This document shows, one piece after another, positions 20,217 through 27,508 of a stretch of 64,000 nt of DNA (positions are counted from its first letter, which is position 1; each line of letters starts with the position of its first letter). Origin of the DNA: CAVYOE01 sp963770155 (GTDB lineage: Bacteria > Actinomycetota > Thermoleophilia > Solirubrobacterales > 70-9); the NCBI GenBank assembly GCA_963770155.1, contig CAVYOE010000001.1:248001-312000 (forward strand), given 5' to 3'. The notes beneath the pieces are model-generated. The model worked only from the letters and a program-made list of their open reading frames with translations. It was not told the DNA's origin and did not search any database. Position numbers and translations under genes: made by a program.

Positions 20217-20222
20217 TAATCT
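20217..20222 (+). promoter_or_regulatory. TAATCT -10 box before proA
   Basis: TAATCT ends 7 nt before the proA ATG (20230), so proA may have its own leaderless start in addition to readthrough from proB. Confidence 0.5.
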
Positions 20223-20229
20223 GTTCGCG

Positions 20230-21495
20230 ATGGCCACAACAGCGATGAGTGTCGCCGAAATCTGCCGGGCGGCCAAAGAGGCTTCTTACGAGCTGGCAGC
20301 GGTGACGACCGAGACCAAGAACGCCGCACTCTCCGACCTCGCCGACCGGATCGAGGCGGATGCCGACGCGATCCTCGAGGCGAACGCGGCCGATCTCGAG
20401 GCGGCCCGCGAAGCGGGCGTCGACGCTCCTCTCCAGGACCGGCTAGCCCTCGACCGCGACCGGGTCGCCGGGATTGCGACCGGCGTGCGCGACATCGTCG
20501 CGCTGCCGGACCCCGTCGGCGAGGTGATCGAGGGCAAGCGGCTGGAGAACGGCCTCGAGATGCTGACCGAGCGCGTGCCGATCGGCGTGATCGCGATCGT
20601 CTACGAGGCACGGCCCAACGTGACCGTGGACGCGGCGGCGCTCTGTCTCAAGTCGGGGAACGCGGTGGTGCTGCGCGGCTCCTCGATGGCCGAGCGCTCC
20701 AACGCGGCGCTGGCCGCGATCGTGGTGGATGCGGTGAAGGGAGCCGGGCTGCCCGCCGCGGCGGTCGGGTTCGTCGCGGGCGGCGACCGGGCCGACATGG
20801 CTGAGCTCGCGACCCAGGAGGACACGGTCGACCTGATCATCCCGCGCGGTGGCGAGGGGCTGAAGGCGGCGCTGAAAGAGGTCGCGACGGTGCCGGTGAT
20901 CTATGCGGCCTCCGGCAACTGCCACGTCTACGTGCACGAGGACGCTGATCCCGAGATGGCGGTGAACGTCGTCCACAACGCCAAGGTGCAGCGGCCGGGC
21001 GTCTGCAATGCGGCCGAGACGTTGCTGGTCCACAGCTCCCGAACCGCCGACCTGCTGCCGAAGCTGCTCACCGACCTGCACGAGTCCGGGGTGGAGCTGG
21101 TCGGGGACTCGCGGACCCGGGCCGCGGCCGGCGGAGTGCCGGTCGGCGAGGCGAGCGAGGCCGACTGGGACACCGAGTACCACGCCTTGAAGATGACCGT
21201 GGGAGTCGTCGATTCGCTCGAGCAGGCGATCGAGCACGTCAACCACCACGGCAGCGGCCATTCGGAGGCGATCCTGACCTCCTCGGAGGAGCCGGCCAAG
21301 GCCTTCACCGACACGGTCGATTCGGCGGCGGTGTTCGTCAACGCCTCGACGCGGTTCCACGATGGCTACGAGTTCGGGATGGGGGCGGAGATCGGCACCT
21401 CGACCCAGAAGCTGCACGCGCGGGGCACGATCGGGGTGAGGGAGCTGACCACGACCAAATACGTCGTCCGCGGCGACGGGCAGGTCAGGGAGTAA
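20230..21495 (+). CDS. proA: Glutamate-5-semialdehyde dehydrogenase
   Basis: Second step of proline synthesis: NADPH reduction of glutamyl 5-phosphate. 421 residues of the aldehyde-dehydrogenase fold. The catalytic Cys is in RPGVCNAAETLL (about C259); PIGVIAIVYEARPNVTVDAA and LKSGNAVVLRGSS form the cofactor region, and the end GTIGVRELTTTKYVVRGDGQ is typical. Intact. The nadD gene starts just downstream. Confidence 0.97.
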   Translation: MATTAMSVAEICRAAKEASYELAAVTTETKNAALSDLADRIEADADAILEANAADLEAAREAGVDAPLQDRLALDRDRVAGIATGVRDIVALPDPVGEVIEGKRLENGLEMLTERVPIGVIAIVYEARPNVTVDAAALCLKSGNAVVLRGSSMAERSNAALAAIVVDAVKGAGLPAAAVGFVAGGDRADMAELATQEDTVDLIIPRGGEGLKAALKEVATVPVIYAASGNCHVYVHEDADPEMAVNVVHNAKVQRPGVCNAAETLLVHSSRTADLLPKLLTDLHESGVELVGDSRTRAAAGGVPVGEASEADWDTEYHALKMTVGVVDSLEQAIEHVNHHGSGHSEAILTSSEEPAKAFTDTVDSAAVFVNASTRFHDGYEFGMGAEIGTSTQKLHARGTIGVRELTTTKYVVRGDGQVRE

Positions 21496-21522
21496 GGCGT
21501 CGGCGGCCCAAGTCATGCCGGG

Positions 21523-22104
21523 GTGCTCGGCGGCGCCTTCAATCCGCCCCATGTCGGCCACCTGCAGCTGGCCGAGTCGGCGCGCGGGCAACTCGGTCTT
21601 GACGTCGTCCTCCTGGTGCCCACCGGAGAAGCGCCGCACAAGCGGATCGAGGCGGATCCCGGGCGGGAGGTGCGGCTGCGGATGACCGAGCTCGCCGTGG
21701 ACGGAGCCGACGGAGTGGAGGTATCTTCGATCGAGGTGGAGCGGGAGGGGCCCTCGTACACATACCGGACGTTGGAGCTGCTGCGCGAGGCGGAACCGGA
21801 TCGGGAGCTGACCTTCCTGATGGGAGCGGACGTCGCCGCGGGGCTGGAACGCTGGGAGCGGCCGGAGCGGGTCGTCGAGCTGGCGCGGCTCGGGGTGGCG
21901 GCGCGGGCGGAGACCGACCGGTCCGAGGCCGAGGCGGCGCTCGAGGCGCTGGGAGCGACCGACCGGACTGATTGGATCGACATGCCCATATGCGAGGTGT
22001 CCTCCACCCGGGTACGCGAGGCCGCGGCGGCCGGCCGGCTGCTGCGGGAGATGGTCCCGGCGGGAGTGGCAGACCTGATCGAGACGCAGGGGATCTACTC
22101 GTGA
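21523..22104 (+). CDS. nadD: Nicotinate-nucleotide adenylyltransferase
   Basis: Adenylates nicotinate mononucleotide in NAD synthesis. 193 residues from GTG 21523. Nucleotidyltransferase motif GGAFNPPHVGHLQLAE (HxGH) and C-terminal SSTRVREAAAAGR are present. The open frame begins directly at VLGG, lacking the 3-5 residues that normally form the first beta strand. An ATG at 21515 would fit if one G were missing from the run at 21519-21523, so the N-terminus may be affected by a one-base deletion. The stop overlaps the rsfS start (GTGA). Confidence 0.92.
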   Translation: MLGGAFNPPHVGHLQLAESARGQLGLDVVLLVPTGEAPHKRIEADPGREVRLRMTELAVDGADGVEVSSIEVEREGPSYTYRTLELLREAEPDRELTFLMGADVAAGLERWERPERVVELARLGVAARAETDRSEAEAALEALGATDRTDWIDMPICEVSSTRVREAAAAGRLLREMVPAGVADLIETQGIYS

Positions 22105-22475
22105 GCGCGGAGTCCGAGCAGCTCGCGCGGCGGCTCGCGGAGCTCGCCGACAACAAGGGCGCGACCGACCTGATCGCGCTCAAGGTGAGCGAGCTGGTCG
22201 GCTACACCGACTACCTGGTGATCTGCACGGCGCGCAACGAACGGCAGGCGCACGCGATCTCCGAGGAGGTCTACCGGCGGATGAAGGACGACGGCCGGTT
22301 GCCGAGCAGGAGCGAAGGGGAGCGCGAGGCCCAATGGGTGCTGCTGGACTATCTCGACGCGGTTCTGCACGTGTTCACGCCGGAGATGCGCGACCGGTAT
22401 CGGCTCGAGCAGCTTTGGGGCGAGGCCGAGCGACTCGATCTCGGGCTGGACCGGCCGCTTGCGGCCGACGGCTGA
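22101..22475 (+). CDS. rsfS: Ribosomal silencing factor RsfS
   Basis: Binds L14 and blocks subunit joining when nutrients are scarce. 124 residues from GTG 22101, which overlaps the nadD TGA. Family motifs: DNKGATDLIALKVSEL, GYTDYLVICTARNERQ and WVLLDYLDAVLHVFTPEMR (the DYxDxxVHxF-type segment). The nadD-rsfS pair is widely conserved. Confidence 0.95.
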   Translation: MSAESEQLARRLAELADNKGATDLIALKVSELVGYTDYLVICTARNERQAHAISEEVYRRMKDDGRLPSRSEGEREAQWVLLDYLDAVLHVFTPEMRDRYRLEQLWGEAERLDLGLDRPLAADG

Positions 22476-22559
22476 CGGCTGAAATCCCCGCGCGCGGAGC
22501 AGAAATCCGTTCGGACACGAATTCCCTGCATTAGCGAAAGGTTCGTCCGCCCCGCCCCT

Positions 22560-22565
22560 TAGGTT
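22560..22565 (+). promoter_or_regulatory. TAGGTT -10 box positioned before an ATC codon
   Basis: TAGGTT ends 7 nt before ATC 22573, the codon at which the coding pattern of the DivIVA-like protein begins. The spacing equals that of the leaderless-type ATG/GTG genes in this window. Confidence 0.4.
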
Positions 22566-22572
22566 TCCGGCT

Positions 22573-23346
22573 ATCGCCCAGCACGGTTTCAGACGGAGCC
22601 TGCTCGGTTATGACCGGGGCAAAGTGGAGGAGGCGCTCGCCTCGCGCGACGCGCGCGTGGCGCGGTTGGAGCGCGAGGCCGCAAGCCTGGCCGAGCGCGT
22701 GCTCGACCGCGAGCGGCGCTTGCAGGCGGCGCTGAAGCGGCTCGGCGACAGTGACGAGGACGGGGCCGACCTGCCCGGGGCGATCACGGGCCTCAGCAAG
22801 CGGCTGGAGGACATTCACGCCCAGGCACGGCGGCAGGCGACCCGGATCCGGATGCGAGCGCTCCGGGACGCGGTCCAGATCGCCGACCGGGTTACCGAGC
22901 TGGCCGGCTTGAGCGAGATGCTGGAGAGCAGCGGGCTGCGGCCTTTTGCGGGGATCGAGGAGAGCGGGAACGGCAACGGGGCCACCAACGGCTCTCCCGA
23001 GGGCAGCTTCGGCAAGAAGCCGGCAGGCCACGTCAACGGCGGGGTCGATGGTTTCTTTCAGGGCCGGGTCGAGCTGGAGATCGGGCCGGTCAAGGACTTT
23101 GCCCAGCTCTCCCAGTTCGAAGATGCCGCCGCCGCGATCGGGCCGGCCGGCAAGATCAAGGTGGAGAGGTTCACCGGCGGCCGCGCGACCATCTCGATCG
23201 AGCTCGCCGAGCCGGTCGAGCTCCTGCGCGAGCTCGAGCAGCACGCGCCGCTCGGCTTCCACGTCCGCTCGCTTCACGACGACCGCGTCGTCCTCGATCT
23301 CGAAGCGGACAAGTCCGGCAAGCCGGACAAGGCCGAAGCAGCCTAG
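22573..23346 (+). CDS. DivIVA-like coiled-coil protein with a C-terminal alpha/beta domain
   Basis: About 257 residues. The N-terminus reads HGFRRSLLGYDRGKVEEAL, like the FxxxLRGYDxxxVxxFL membrane-binding motif of DivIVA-type proteins, followed by a long coiled coil (about 25-100), a Gly/Asn/Ser-rich linker (GNGNGATNGSPEG) and a folded C-terminal part with repeated beta-alpha-beta rhythm (VELEIGPVKDFAQLSQFEDA, RATISIELAEPVELLREL). No ATG, GTG or TTG exists before the motif; GTG 22624 would remove it. ATC 22573 lies 7 nt after a TAGGTT box and may be the start or an altered ATG. A polar or membrane-associated scaffold role is inferred only. Confidence 0.6.
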   Translation: MAQHGFRRSLLGYDRGKVEEALASRDARVARLEREAASLAERVLDRERRLQAALKRLGDSDEDGADLPGAITGLSKRLEDIHAQARRQATRIRMRALRDAVQIADRVTELAGLSEMLESSGLRPFAGIEESGNGNGATNGSPEGSFGKKPAGHVNGGVDGFFQGRVELEIGPVKDFAQLSQFEDAAAAIGPAGKIKVERFTGGRATISIELAEPVELLRELEQHAPLGFHVRSLHDDRVVLDLEADKSGKPDKAEAA

Positions 23347-23489
23347 GTCGGCACTAGGGCCCGCGCCGCCCAGAAGTTCCACTCTTTCCACACTCGCCCG
23401 CGCCTTCCGTCACACCCGCGAGTTCATTAGCGCGCTTCTCGCGACATTTCGCCCCGGCCCCGTCCGCCCTGAGCCGGAGCATTTGCCCC

Positions 23490-24206
23490 ATGAACAGCAA
23501 CCAGAAAGGCGCGATCGCCGAAGCCGCGATCGCCGCCGCCGCAACCAAGCTCGGCATCGGCGTTCTTCGGCCCCTGGCGGATGAACGCTACGACTTGATC
23601 TTCGATTTGCGTCCGAATCTGCTGAGGGTCCAGTGCAAGTCCTGCAGGCGCCAAGGCGAAGTCCTCGACGTCCATGTTGGTGGTTCGTGGTACTCGCCGC
23701 GCCGTGGATACGTGAGGAGCACCTATGGAAAAGATGAGGTCGATGCGGTCGCCGTGTACTCCCCCGATATGGACCGCTGCTACTTGCTGCCTGCCACTGT
23801 GTTTGCGGGCTCCGGCCGTATAAATCTGCGCCTCAGTCCCACCCGAAACGGCCAAACCGCGTCAGTAAACTGGGCGGCAGATTACGAGTTCGGGGCTGTA
23901 GCTCAGCTGGAAGAGCGCCTGCGTGGCACGCAGGAGGTCGTCGGTTCAAGTCCGACCAGCTCCATTCACCGGCCCTCCAAGATCGAGGAACGAGCGGGGA
24001 TTCAGCTCGCGTATCCCAACCCAACCGATTCCCTGGTTCGAAAGGAAACTGTTGGGATGGATCAGTTCCACTCTCGCCTAGCCCACCATGTTCGCAATGC
24101 CGAGACCGGCGGCGAGGTGCTGGTCACCCGCTGGGGCCGACCGGTGGCAAAGCTCGTCCAGGCGGATCAGCAGGAAGTCCTGGGCAGCCACACTCGCGCG
24201 TTGTAG
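23490..24206 (+). CDS. PD-(D/E)XK nuclease-like ORF running through a tRNA gene and an antitoxin-like end
   Basis: The open frame of 238 codons has three parts. Residues 1-134 resemble group I intron-associated PD-(D/E)XK endonucleases: E11, D35 in DERYDLIFD, and Q48-x-K50 in LRVQCKSC form the expected metal site, followed by a conserved-looking LRLSPTRNGQTASVNWA end. From codon 135 the frame is the tRNA-Ala gene itself (GAVAQLEERLRGTQEVVGSS). The last 49 codons (from ATG 24057) read as a Phd/YefM antitoxin. No stop separates them. Whether ribosomes really read through, or the nuclease stops within the tRNA-derived part, cannot be told. Base composition is less GC-rich than its neighbours, which suggests acquisition. 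SD-like GGAG lies about 12 nt before ATG. Confidence 0.6.
   Translation: MNSNQKGAIAEAAIAAAATKLGIGVLRPLADERYDLIFDLRPNLLRVQCKSCRRQGEVLDVHVGGSWYSPRRGYVRSTYGKDEVDAVAVYSPDMDRCYLLPATVFAGSGRINLRLSPTRNGQTASVNWAADYEFGAVAQLEERLRGTQEVVGSSPTSSIHRPSKIEERAGIQLAYPNPTDSLVRKETVGMDQFHSRLAHHVRNAETGGEVLVTRWGRPVAKLVQADQQEVLGSHTRAL
23866..23871 (+). promoter_or_regulatory. TAAACT -10 box for the tRNA-Ala gene
   Basis: TAAACT lies 20 nt before the first tRNA base, giving a predicted short 5' leader. It sits inside the nuclease reading frame. Confidence 0.35.
23892..23964 (+). tRNA. tRNA-Ala (anticodon GGC)
   Basis: Complete cloverleaf of 73 nt: acceptor GGGGCTG pairs with CAGCTCC including the G3-U70 wobble that identifies alanine tRNAs, D arm AGCTCAGCTGGAAGAGC, anticodon stem CTGCG/CGCAG with GGC in the loop, T arm GTCGG-TTCAAGT-CCGAC and discriminator A. 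CCA is not encoded. It lies wholly within a plus-strand open frame that starts at 23490. Confidence 0.95.
24057..24206 (+). CDS. Phd/YefM-type antitoxin-like segment, 49 aa
   Basis: Reads MDQFHSRLAHHVRNAETGG then EVLVTRWGRPVAKLVQ, matching the Phd/YefM antitoxin N-terminal DNA-binding pattern (a helix, then GEEVVITRRGKPVAxLV). It is short (families are usually 75-90 residues), the toxin-binding tail is almost absent, and no toxin gene follows; the next gene is on the other strand. It is in frame with the nuclease/tRNA ORF, so it may be a separate small gene from ATG 24057 or a remnant of a toxin-antitoxin pair. Confidence 0.5.
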   Translation: MDQFHSRLAHHVRNAETGGEVLVTRWGRPVAKLVQADQQEVLGSHTRAL

Positions 24207-24227
24207 GGCGCAGCGTGTGCGGGTGCG

Positions 24228-25235
24228 TTAGCCGGTCGTCGAGGTCGTGACCCGCTCCGGCCGGCCGTTGGCGCGGCCGCCGGTGGCAAAGCTTGTCGTT
24301 GGCGTCGCAGACGGCGCCGGCTGCCGCGGAGGCAGCCACTGGCCTCCCGCGGGTGCCGCCGGAGCCGACGGCCGCACCGCGGTCATCGCGCGTACCGGAG
24401 CGGGCACCAGTGCCGCCCCGACCAACACCAGCGTGAATGCGAGCACTCGGCCGGCCACCGCCAGCGTGTCCGCACCAATCGTCTCCTGGAACACCAGGAC
24501 GCCGCCGATGATGGCGGTCAGGTTGGCGGCGACCGATGTAATCGCGATCACGTCGACGCCGGGGCCGATCTGCATCGCGCGGGCCGACGTGTAGAAAGCC
24601 GCGATGCTGGCCAGGACCGCCGCGACCGTCCACACACTGACCAGCCCGAGTACGCCGCTCTCGACCGCATCAGTCAGATACTTGATAGCCACGTCAGCGA
24701 CCCCGTAGAGCATCCCGGCGGAAGCCGCCAGAACGATCCCCGGCCGCGCACTCAGGGCCGGATGTCCGTTCCTCAGCGCGACGATCAGCGCGATCGCCAC
24801 CCCGAATACCCCGACCTCGAGCCCGACCAGGGCCGTGAGCGCGTAGCGGCCGTTGTCGTCGCCATTGAAGCCGCTGGTCAGGGCGATCATCGCCAGCCCG
24901 GCGGAAGTGACGATCAGGCCCGCCCACTGCCTCTTTCCGAGCTGGAACCCAAAGAACCGTTCGGCCAGGAGCGCGAGGAAGACCAGGCCGCCCGCGAAAA
25001 CGCACTGCACCACCGACAGGGGCGCCAGTGCCATCGCCGCCACGTGCAGACACCACGCGACAGCAGCCACTCCCAGCCCGATCGCAAACCAGCGCGATCG
25101 GAACAGAGCCATGGCGCTCTTGATCGGCCGCGCGAAATTGACCGCCGGTGCCCGTGCGGCGCCGCGCTGCTCGAGCAGAAATGCCACGTTCACCGCCAGC
25201 GCTCCCGCCAGCGCGATCGTCAGGCCGAGGATCAC
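24228..25235 (-). CDS. EamA/NIPA-like drug/metabolite-transporter superfamily membrane protein
   Basis: 335 residues with about nine or ten hydrophobic helices (first MILGLTIALAGALAVNVAFL) arranged as two similar halves, as in DMT-superfamily permeases; the segment VVQCVFAGGLVFLALLAERFFG after the fourth helix and the EAxxE-free halves are closer to NIPA-like magnesium-transporter relatives than to classic EamA exporters. The last 50 residues are a Pro/Ala/Ser-rich cytoplasmic tail ending RVTTSTTG. Start is GTG at 25235, 6 nt after a TAGTTT box. Substrate unknown. Confidence 0.7.
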   Translation of the reverse strand: MILGLTIALAGALAVNVAFLLEQRGAARAPAVNFARPIKSAMALFRSRWFAIGLGVAAVAWCLHVAAMALAPLSVVQCVFAGGLVFLALLAERFFGFQLGKRQWAGLIVTSAGLAMIALTSGFNGDDNGRYALTALVGLEVGVFGVAIALIVALRNGHPALSARPGIVLAASAGMLYGVADVAIKYLTDAVESGVLGLVSVWTVAAVLASIAAFYTSARAMQIGPGVDVIAITSVAANLTAIIGGVLVFQETIGADTLAVAGRVLAFTLVLVGAALVPAPVRAMTAVRPSAPAAPAGGQWLPPRQPAPSATPTTSFATGGRANGRPERVTTSTTG

Positions 25236-25241
25236 AGGCCC

Positions 25242-25247
25242 AAACTA
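25242..25247 (-). promoter_or_regulatory. TAGTTT -10 box, leaderless-type, minus strand
   Basis: On the minus strand TAGTTT ends 6 nt before the GTG start (25235) of the transporter-like gene. Confidence 0.5.
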
Positions 25248-25291
25248 CCCGGAATCGAAGTCGGAGAACCGACCGACCAAGCCGAGGCCCC

Positions 25292-25957
25292 CTAAATCGC
25301 GGGAGGAACTTCGGGGTTATCGCGCACGCCAGCCTGGGCAGTGGCGCCACGGGCTTCTCGCGCAAGCTCGCGCGCGGCGTCGAGTGCGGCCCGCGAGCGC
25401 GCCGGCAGGCCCCGTCGCACACGCCAGGTGGCTCCGGAGAACCCCAGGTTGGCGACGGTGGCAAAGCCGCCTTCGTCCTCACGCAGCGCCAGCAGCAGGT
25501 GCGCGACACGGTCGCCCCCCGGCAGGTCACCGGCCTCGGCCACCCGAACGCACCAGCAGTCGGCCCGCCGGCCGCCGGGCCGAACCATGATCGCACCCGC
25601 CTCGCCGATCAGCCAGACGCCGAACTCCCCGGGCTGGACCGCCAGCCCCGTTTCCGAGGCCAACCGGCTCTGCTCGGGGCCGAGCAGGTCGCCCAGCAGG
25701 CCGAGCGCCCGCTGATCGGCCTCGCTCTCGGGCGAGCCGATCGGCACCACCGAACGCGCGCCCCGCCAGGCCTGCAGCCGGGGGACACCCCAGGCCCACC
25801 AGAAGCAGATCGCCGCCAGTGGAAAGCTCCAGGGCTCGACCAGGAGCAGGCCGATGCCGAACGCGGTTCCCTGTCCGGCGACCGCCGCGGTCCACAAGGT
25901 CCAGATCCGGCCGCGCTTCGCCAGCGACGCCGCCGTGACGCGGTGCCTCCACGGCAT
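25292..25957 (-). CDS. Hypothetical membrane protein, 221 aa
   Basis: No family recognised. The N-terminal third has a basic start (MPWRHRVTAASLAKRGR) and two adjacent hydrophobic segments (LWTAAVAGQGTAFGIGLLLV and FPLAAICFWWAWGV), then a soluble part of about 150 residues with LGLLGDLLGPEQSRLASETG and GEFGVWLIGEAGAIMVRPGG, resembling two small alpha/beta units on the cytoplasmic side. Start ATG 25957. Minus-strand neighbour of the transporter but separated by 56 nt, so co-transcription is possible. Confidence 0.6.
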   Translation of the reverse strand: MPWRHRVTAASLAKRGRIWTLWTAAVAGQGTAFGIGLLLVEPWSFPLAAICFWWAWGVPRLQAWRGARSVVPIGSPESEADQRALGLLGDLLGPEQSRLASETGLAVQPGEFGVWLIGEAGAIMVRPGGRRADCWCVRVAEAGDLPGGDRVAHLLLALREDEGGFATVANLGFSGATWRVRRGLPARSRAALDAARELAREARGATAQAGVRDNPEVPPAI

Positions 25958-26013
25958 CGACTCAGTCTCGGCCAGGACGCTCCTGCCGAGTGTTGCTCCG
26001 GCCTCGATCGCGC

Positions 26014-26238
26014 CTATCCGCCCGCGATCGGCCGCCGCATCACGACCAGCTCCGCGTCGAGCGGCAGCTCGCGCACGACTTCGGCTGAGCCATCCGGGTT
26101 GCTGACACTTGCCAGCATCCCCGAGTCCAGCTCGCGCCGGAAGGCATCGACCGCGGCCTCGTGGGAGGCGGGATCGTCAGCGCTCCAGGTAGCCAGTTCC
26201 GTATGACCGGTGCGATCCAACCTGATCAGTCTCGACAT
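26014..26238 (-). CDS. Small hypothetical protein, 74 aa
   Basis: The frame is open further upstream, but ATG 26238 is preceded by AAAGGAG at 7 nt and begins an ordinary soluble sequence: MSRLIRLDRTGHTELATW, then AFRRELDSGMLASVSNPDG and ELVVMRRPIAGG. The pattern (short beta strands, a helix, a closing strand) suggests a small alpha/beta fold. Similar short proteins occur in actinobacteria; no function known. A TATCAT box 31 nt upstream fits an ordinary leadered mRNA. Confidence 0.6.
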   Translation of the reverse strand: MSRLIRLDRTGHTELATWSADDPASHEAAVDAFRRELDSGMLASVSNPDGSAEVVRELPLDAELVVMRRPIAGG

Positions 26239-26268
26239 CTGGTGCTCCTTTCCCTCTCCTCCAGACAC

Positions 26269-26274
26269 ATGATA
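26269..26274 (-). promoter_or_regulatory. TATCAT -10 box with leader and Shine-Dalgarno site
   Basis: Minus-strand TATCAT lies 30 nt before ATG 26238 and AAAGGAG sits between, so this gene has a normal leader, unlike the leaderless-type genes. Confidence 0.4.
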
Positions 26275-26324
26275 CGCCGGAGGTCCAACCGGGTGCGGAC
26301 GAATCTCACTCTCGGTTCCTTCAG

Positions 26325-26330
26325 TACGAT
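26325..26330 (+). promoter_or_regulatory. TACGAT -10 box of the kelch gene
   Basis: TACGAT lies 35 nt before GTG 26366, with AAGGA 8 nt before the start, giving a leadered mRNA. Confidence 0.4.
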
Positions 26331-26365
26331 GCTTTCTCCTGACGGCCAAGGCAAGGAACATTCAC

Positions 26366-27487
26366 GTGGGGTTGAAGAGGGTTATCCGCAGGGCATCGAT
26401 TCTGATCCTGGCTGGGCTGGCGATCGCGCCCGTTGCGGTCCCCGAGGCGGCATCGGCAGGCTCGTGGTCGCCCTCAGGCTCGATGAACACCGGCCGACAC
26501 CGGCCGGCGGCAGCGACGCTGCTCGACGGACGCGTGCTGATCGCCGGCGGCCTCGACAACATCGGCCCCACGACCACCGCTACGGCCGAGCTCTACAACC
26601 CGGCGCTCAGCCTCTTCACGCCCACCGCGAACAACATGTCCCAACCGCGCCGGGGCTTTGTCGCGGTCACGCTCCTCGACGGGCGGGTGCTGATCGCCGG
26701 CGGGGCCGCCAGCGCCGCCGACAGCCAGACCGCCAACGTGGAGATCTTTACCCCGGGGACAGGGCTTTTCTCTGACCCGGCCATTGCTGACCTCGCGACG
26801 GTCCGCGAGGGCGCCGTCGGCGCCCGGCTCCCCAACGGCAACATCCTGGTCGCCGGCGGCAAGACCACCGATGCGGGCGCGCCGGTAGCGACCGCCGAGG
26901 TCTACAACCCGGTCGCGAACAGCTGGTCCGCCACCGGCTCGATGATCACGGCGCGCCACCTCGCCCAAGCCGCTCCGCTACCGGATGGACGGATCCTGGT
27001 CGTCGGCGGCAGCAACGGCGCCAGCATTCTCTCGACGGCGGAGGTCTACGACCCTGTCAGCGGCACATTCAGCAACGCCGGGATCGGAGGCATGGGCGTG
27101 GGCCGGGCCTCCTTTGCGATCGGGACCTTGCCCGGCGGACGCGTGCTGGTGGCCGGTGGGATCGTTCCGGGCCTGGTGCTGACCGCGGCAGCGGAAATCT
27201 TTGACCCCGCGACCAACACCTTCAGCTCCGCCGGGGTTGGTTCGCTCGCGCAGCCCCGCGAACCGATCGGAGCGTCGCTGCTCGATGGGCGTGTGCTCGC
27301 CGCGGGCGGCGCCGTCGGCGCTACTCCCACCACGATTACCGAGGCATACTCAGAGCCGGGCGCAGCACCGCCGCCCGCCGCCGGCCCGACCGGCCGGCGC
27401 GCCGCCGCCCTGAAGAAGTGCAAGAAGAAGAAGTCCAAGAAGGCGCGGAAGAAGTGCAAGAAACGCGCTTTGAAGCTGCCGGTCTGA
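26366..27487 (+). CDS. Secreted kelch-repeat protein with Lys/Cys-rich tail
   Basis: 373 residues. Signal peptide: basic GLKRVIRRA, hydrophobic SILILAGLAIAPVAV, cleavage near AASAG. Six kelch-type blades follow, each with LLDGRVLIAGG or a variant (LPNGNILVAGG, LPDGRILVVGG, LPGGRVLVAGG) and a TAEVYNPV-type strand, enough for a beta-propeller of galactose-oxidase-like topology without catalytic residues. After a Pro/Ala linker it ends in ALKKCKKKKSKKARKKCKKR plus ALKLPV, nearly the same as the end of the beta-helix protein at 53954. A cell-surface binding role is inferred. Confidence 0.85.
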   Translation: MGLKRVIRRASILILAGLAIAPVAVPEAASAGSWSPSGSMNTGRHRPAAATLLDGRVLIAGGLDNIGPTTTATAELYNPALSLFTPTANNMSQPRRGFVAVTLLDGRVLIAGGAASAADSQTANVEIFTPGTGLFSDPAIADLATVREGAVGARLPNGNILVAGGKTTDAGAPVATAEVYNPVANSWSATGSMITARHLAQAAPLPDGRILVVGGSNGASILSTAEVYDPVSGTFSNAGIGGMGVGRASFAIGTLPGGRVLVAGGIVPGLVLTAAAEIFDPATNTFSSAGVGSLAQPREPIGASLLDGRVLAAGGAVGATPTTITEAYSEPGAAPPPAAGPTGRRAAALKKCKKKKSKKARKKCKKRALKLPV

Positions 27488-27495
27488 GCGCTTTC

Positions 27496-27501
27496 TAGAC
27501 T
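27496..27501 (+). promoter_or_regulatory. TAGACT -10 box, leaderless-type promoter of leuS
   Basis: TAGACT ends 7 nt before GTG 27509; no ribosome-binding site between. It lies directly after the kelch stop codon. Confidence 0.6.
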
Positions 27502-27508
27502 CACGCGG

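Noticed and set aside
23892..24206. tRNA-anchored genomic island with att repeat
   Set aside because: No second copy of the tRNA 3' end was seen in the window and no integrase is present, so an island boundary cannot be supported.
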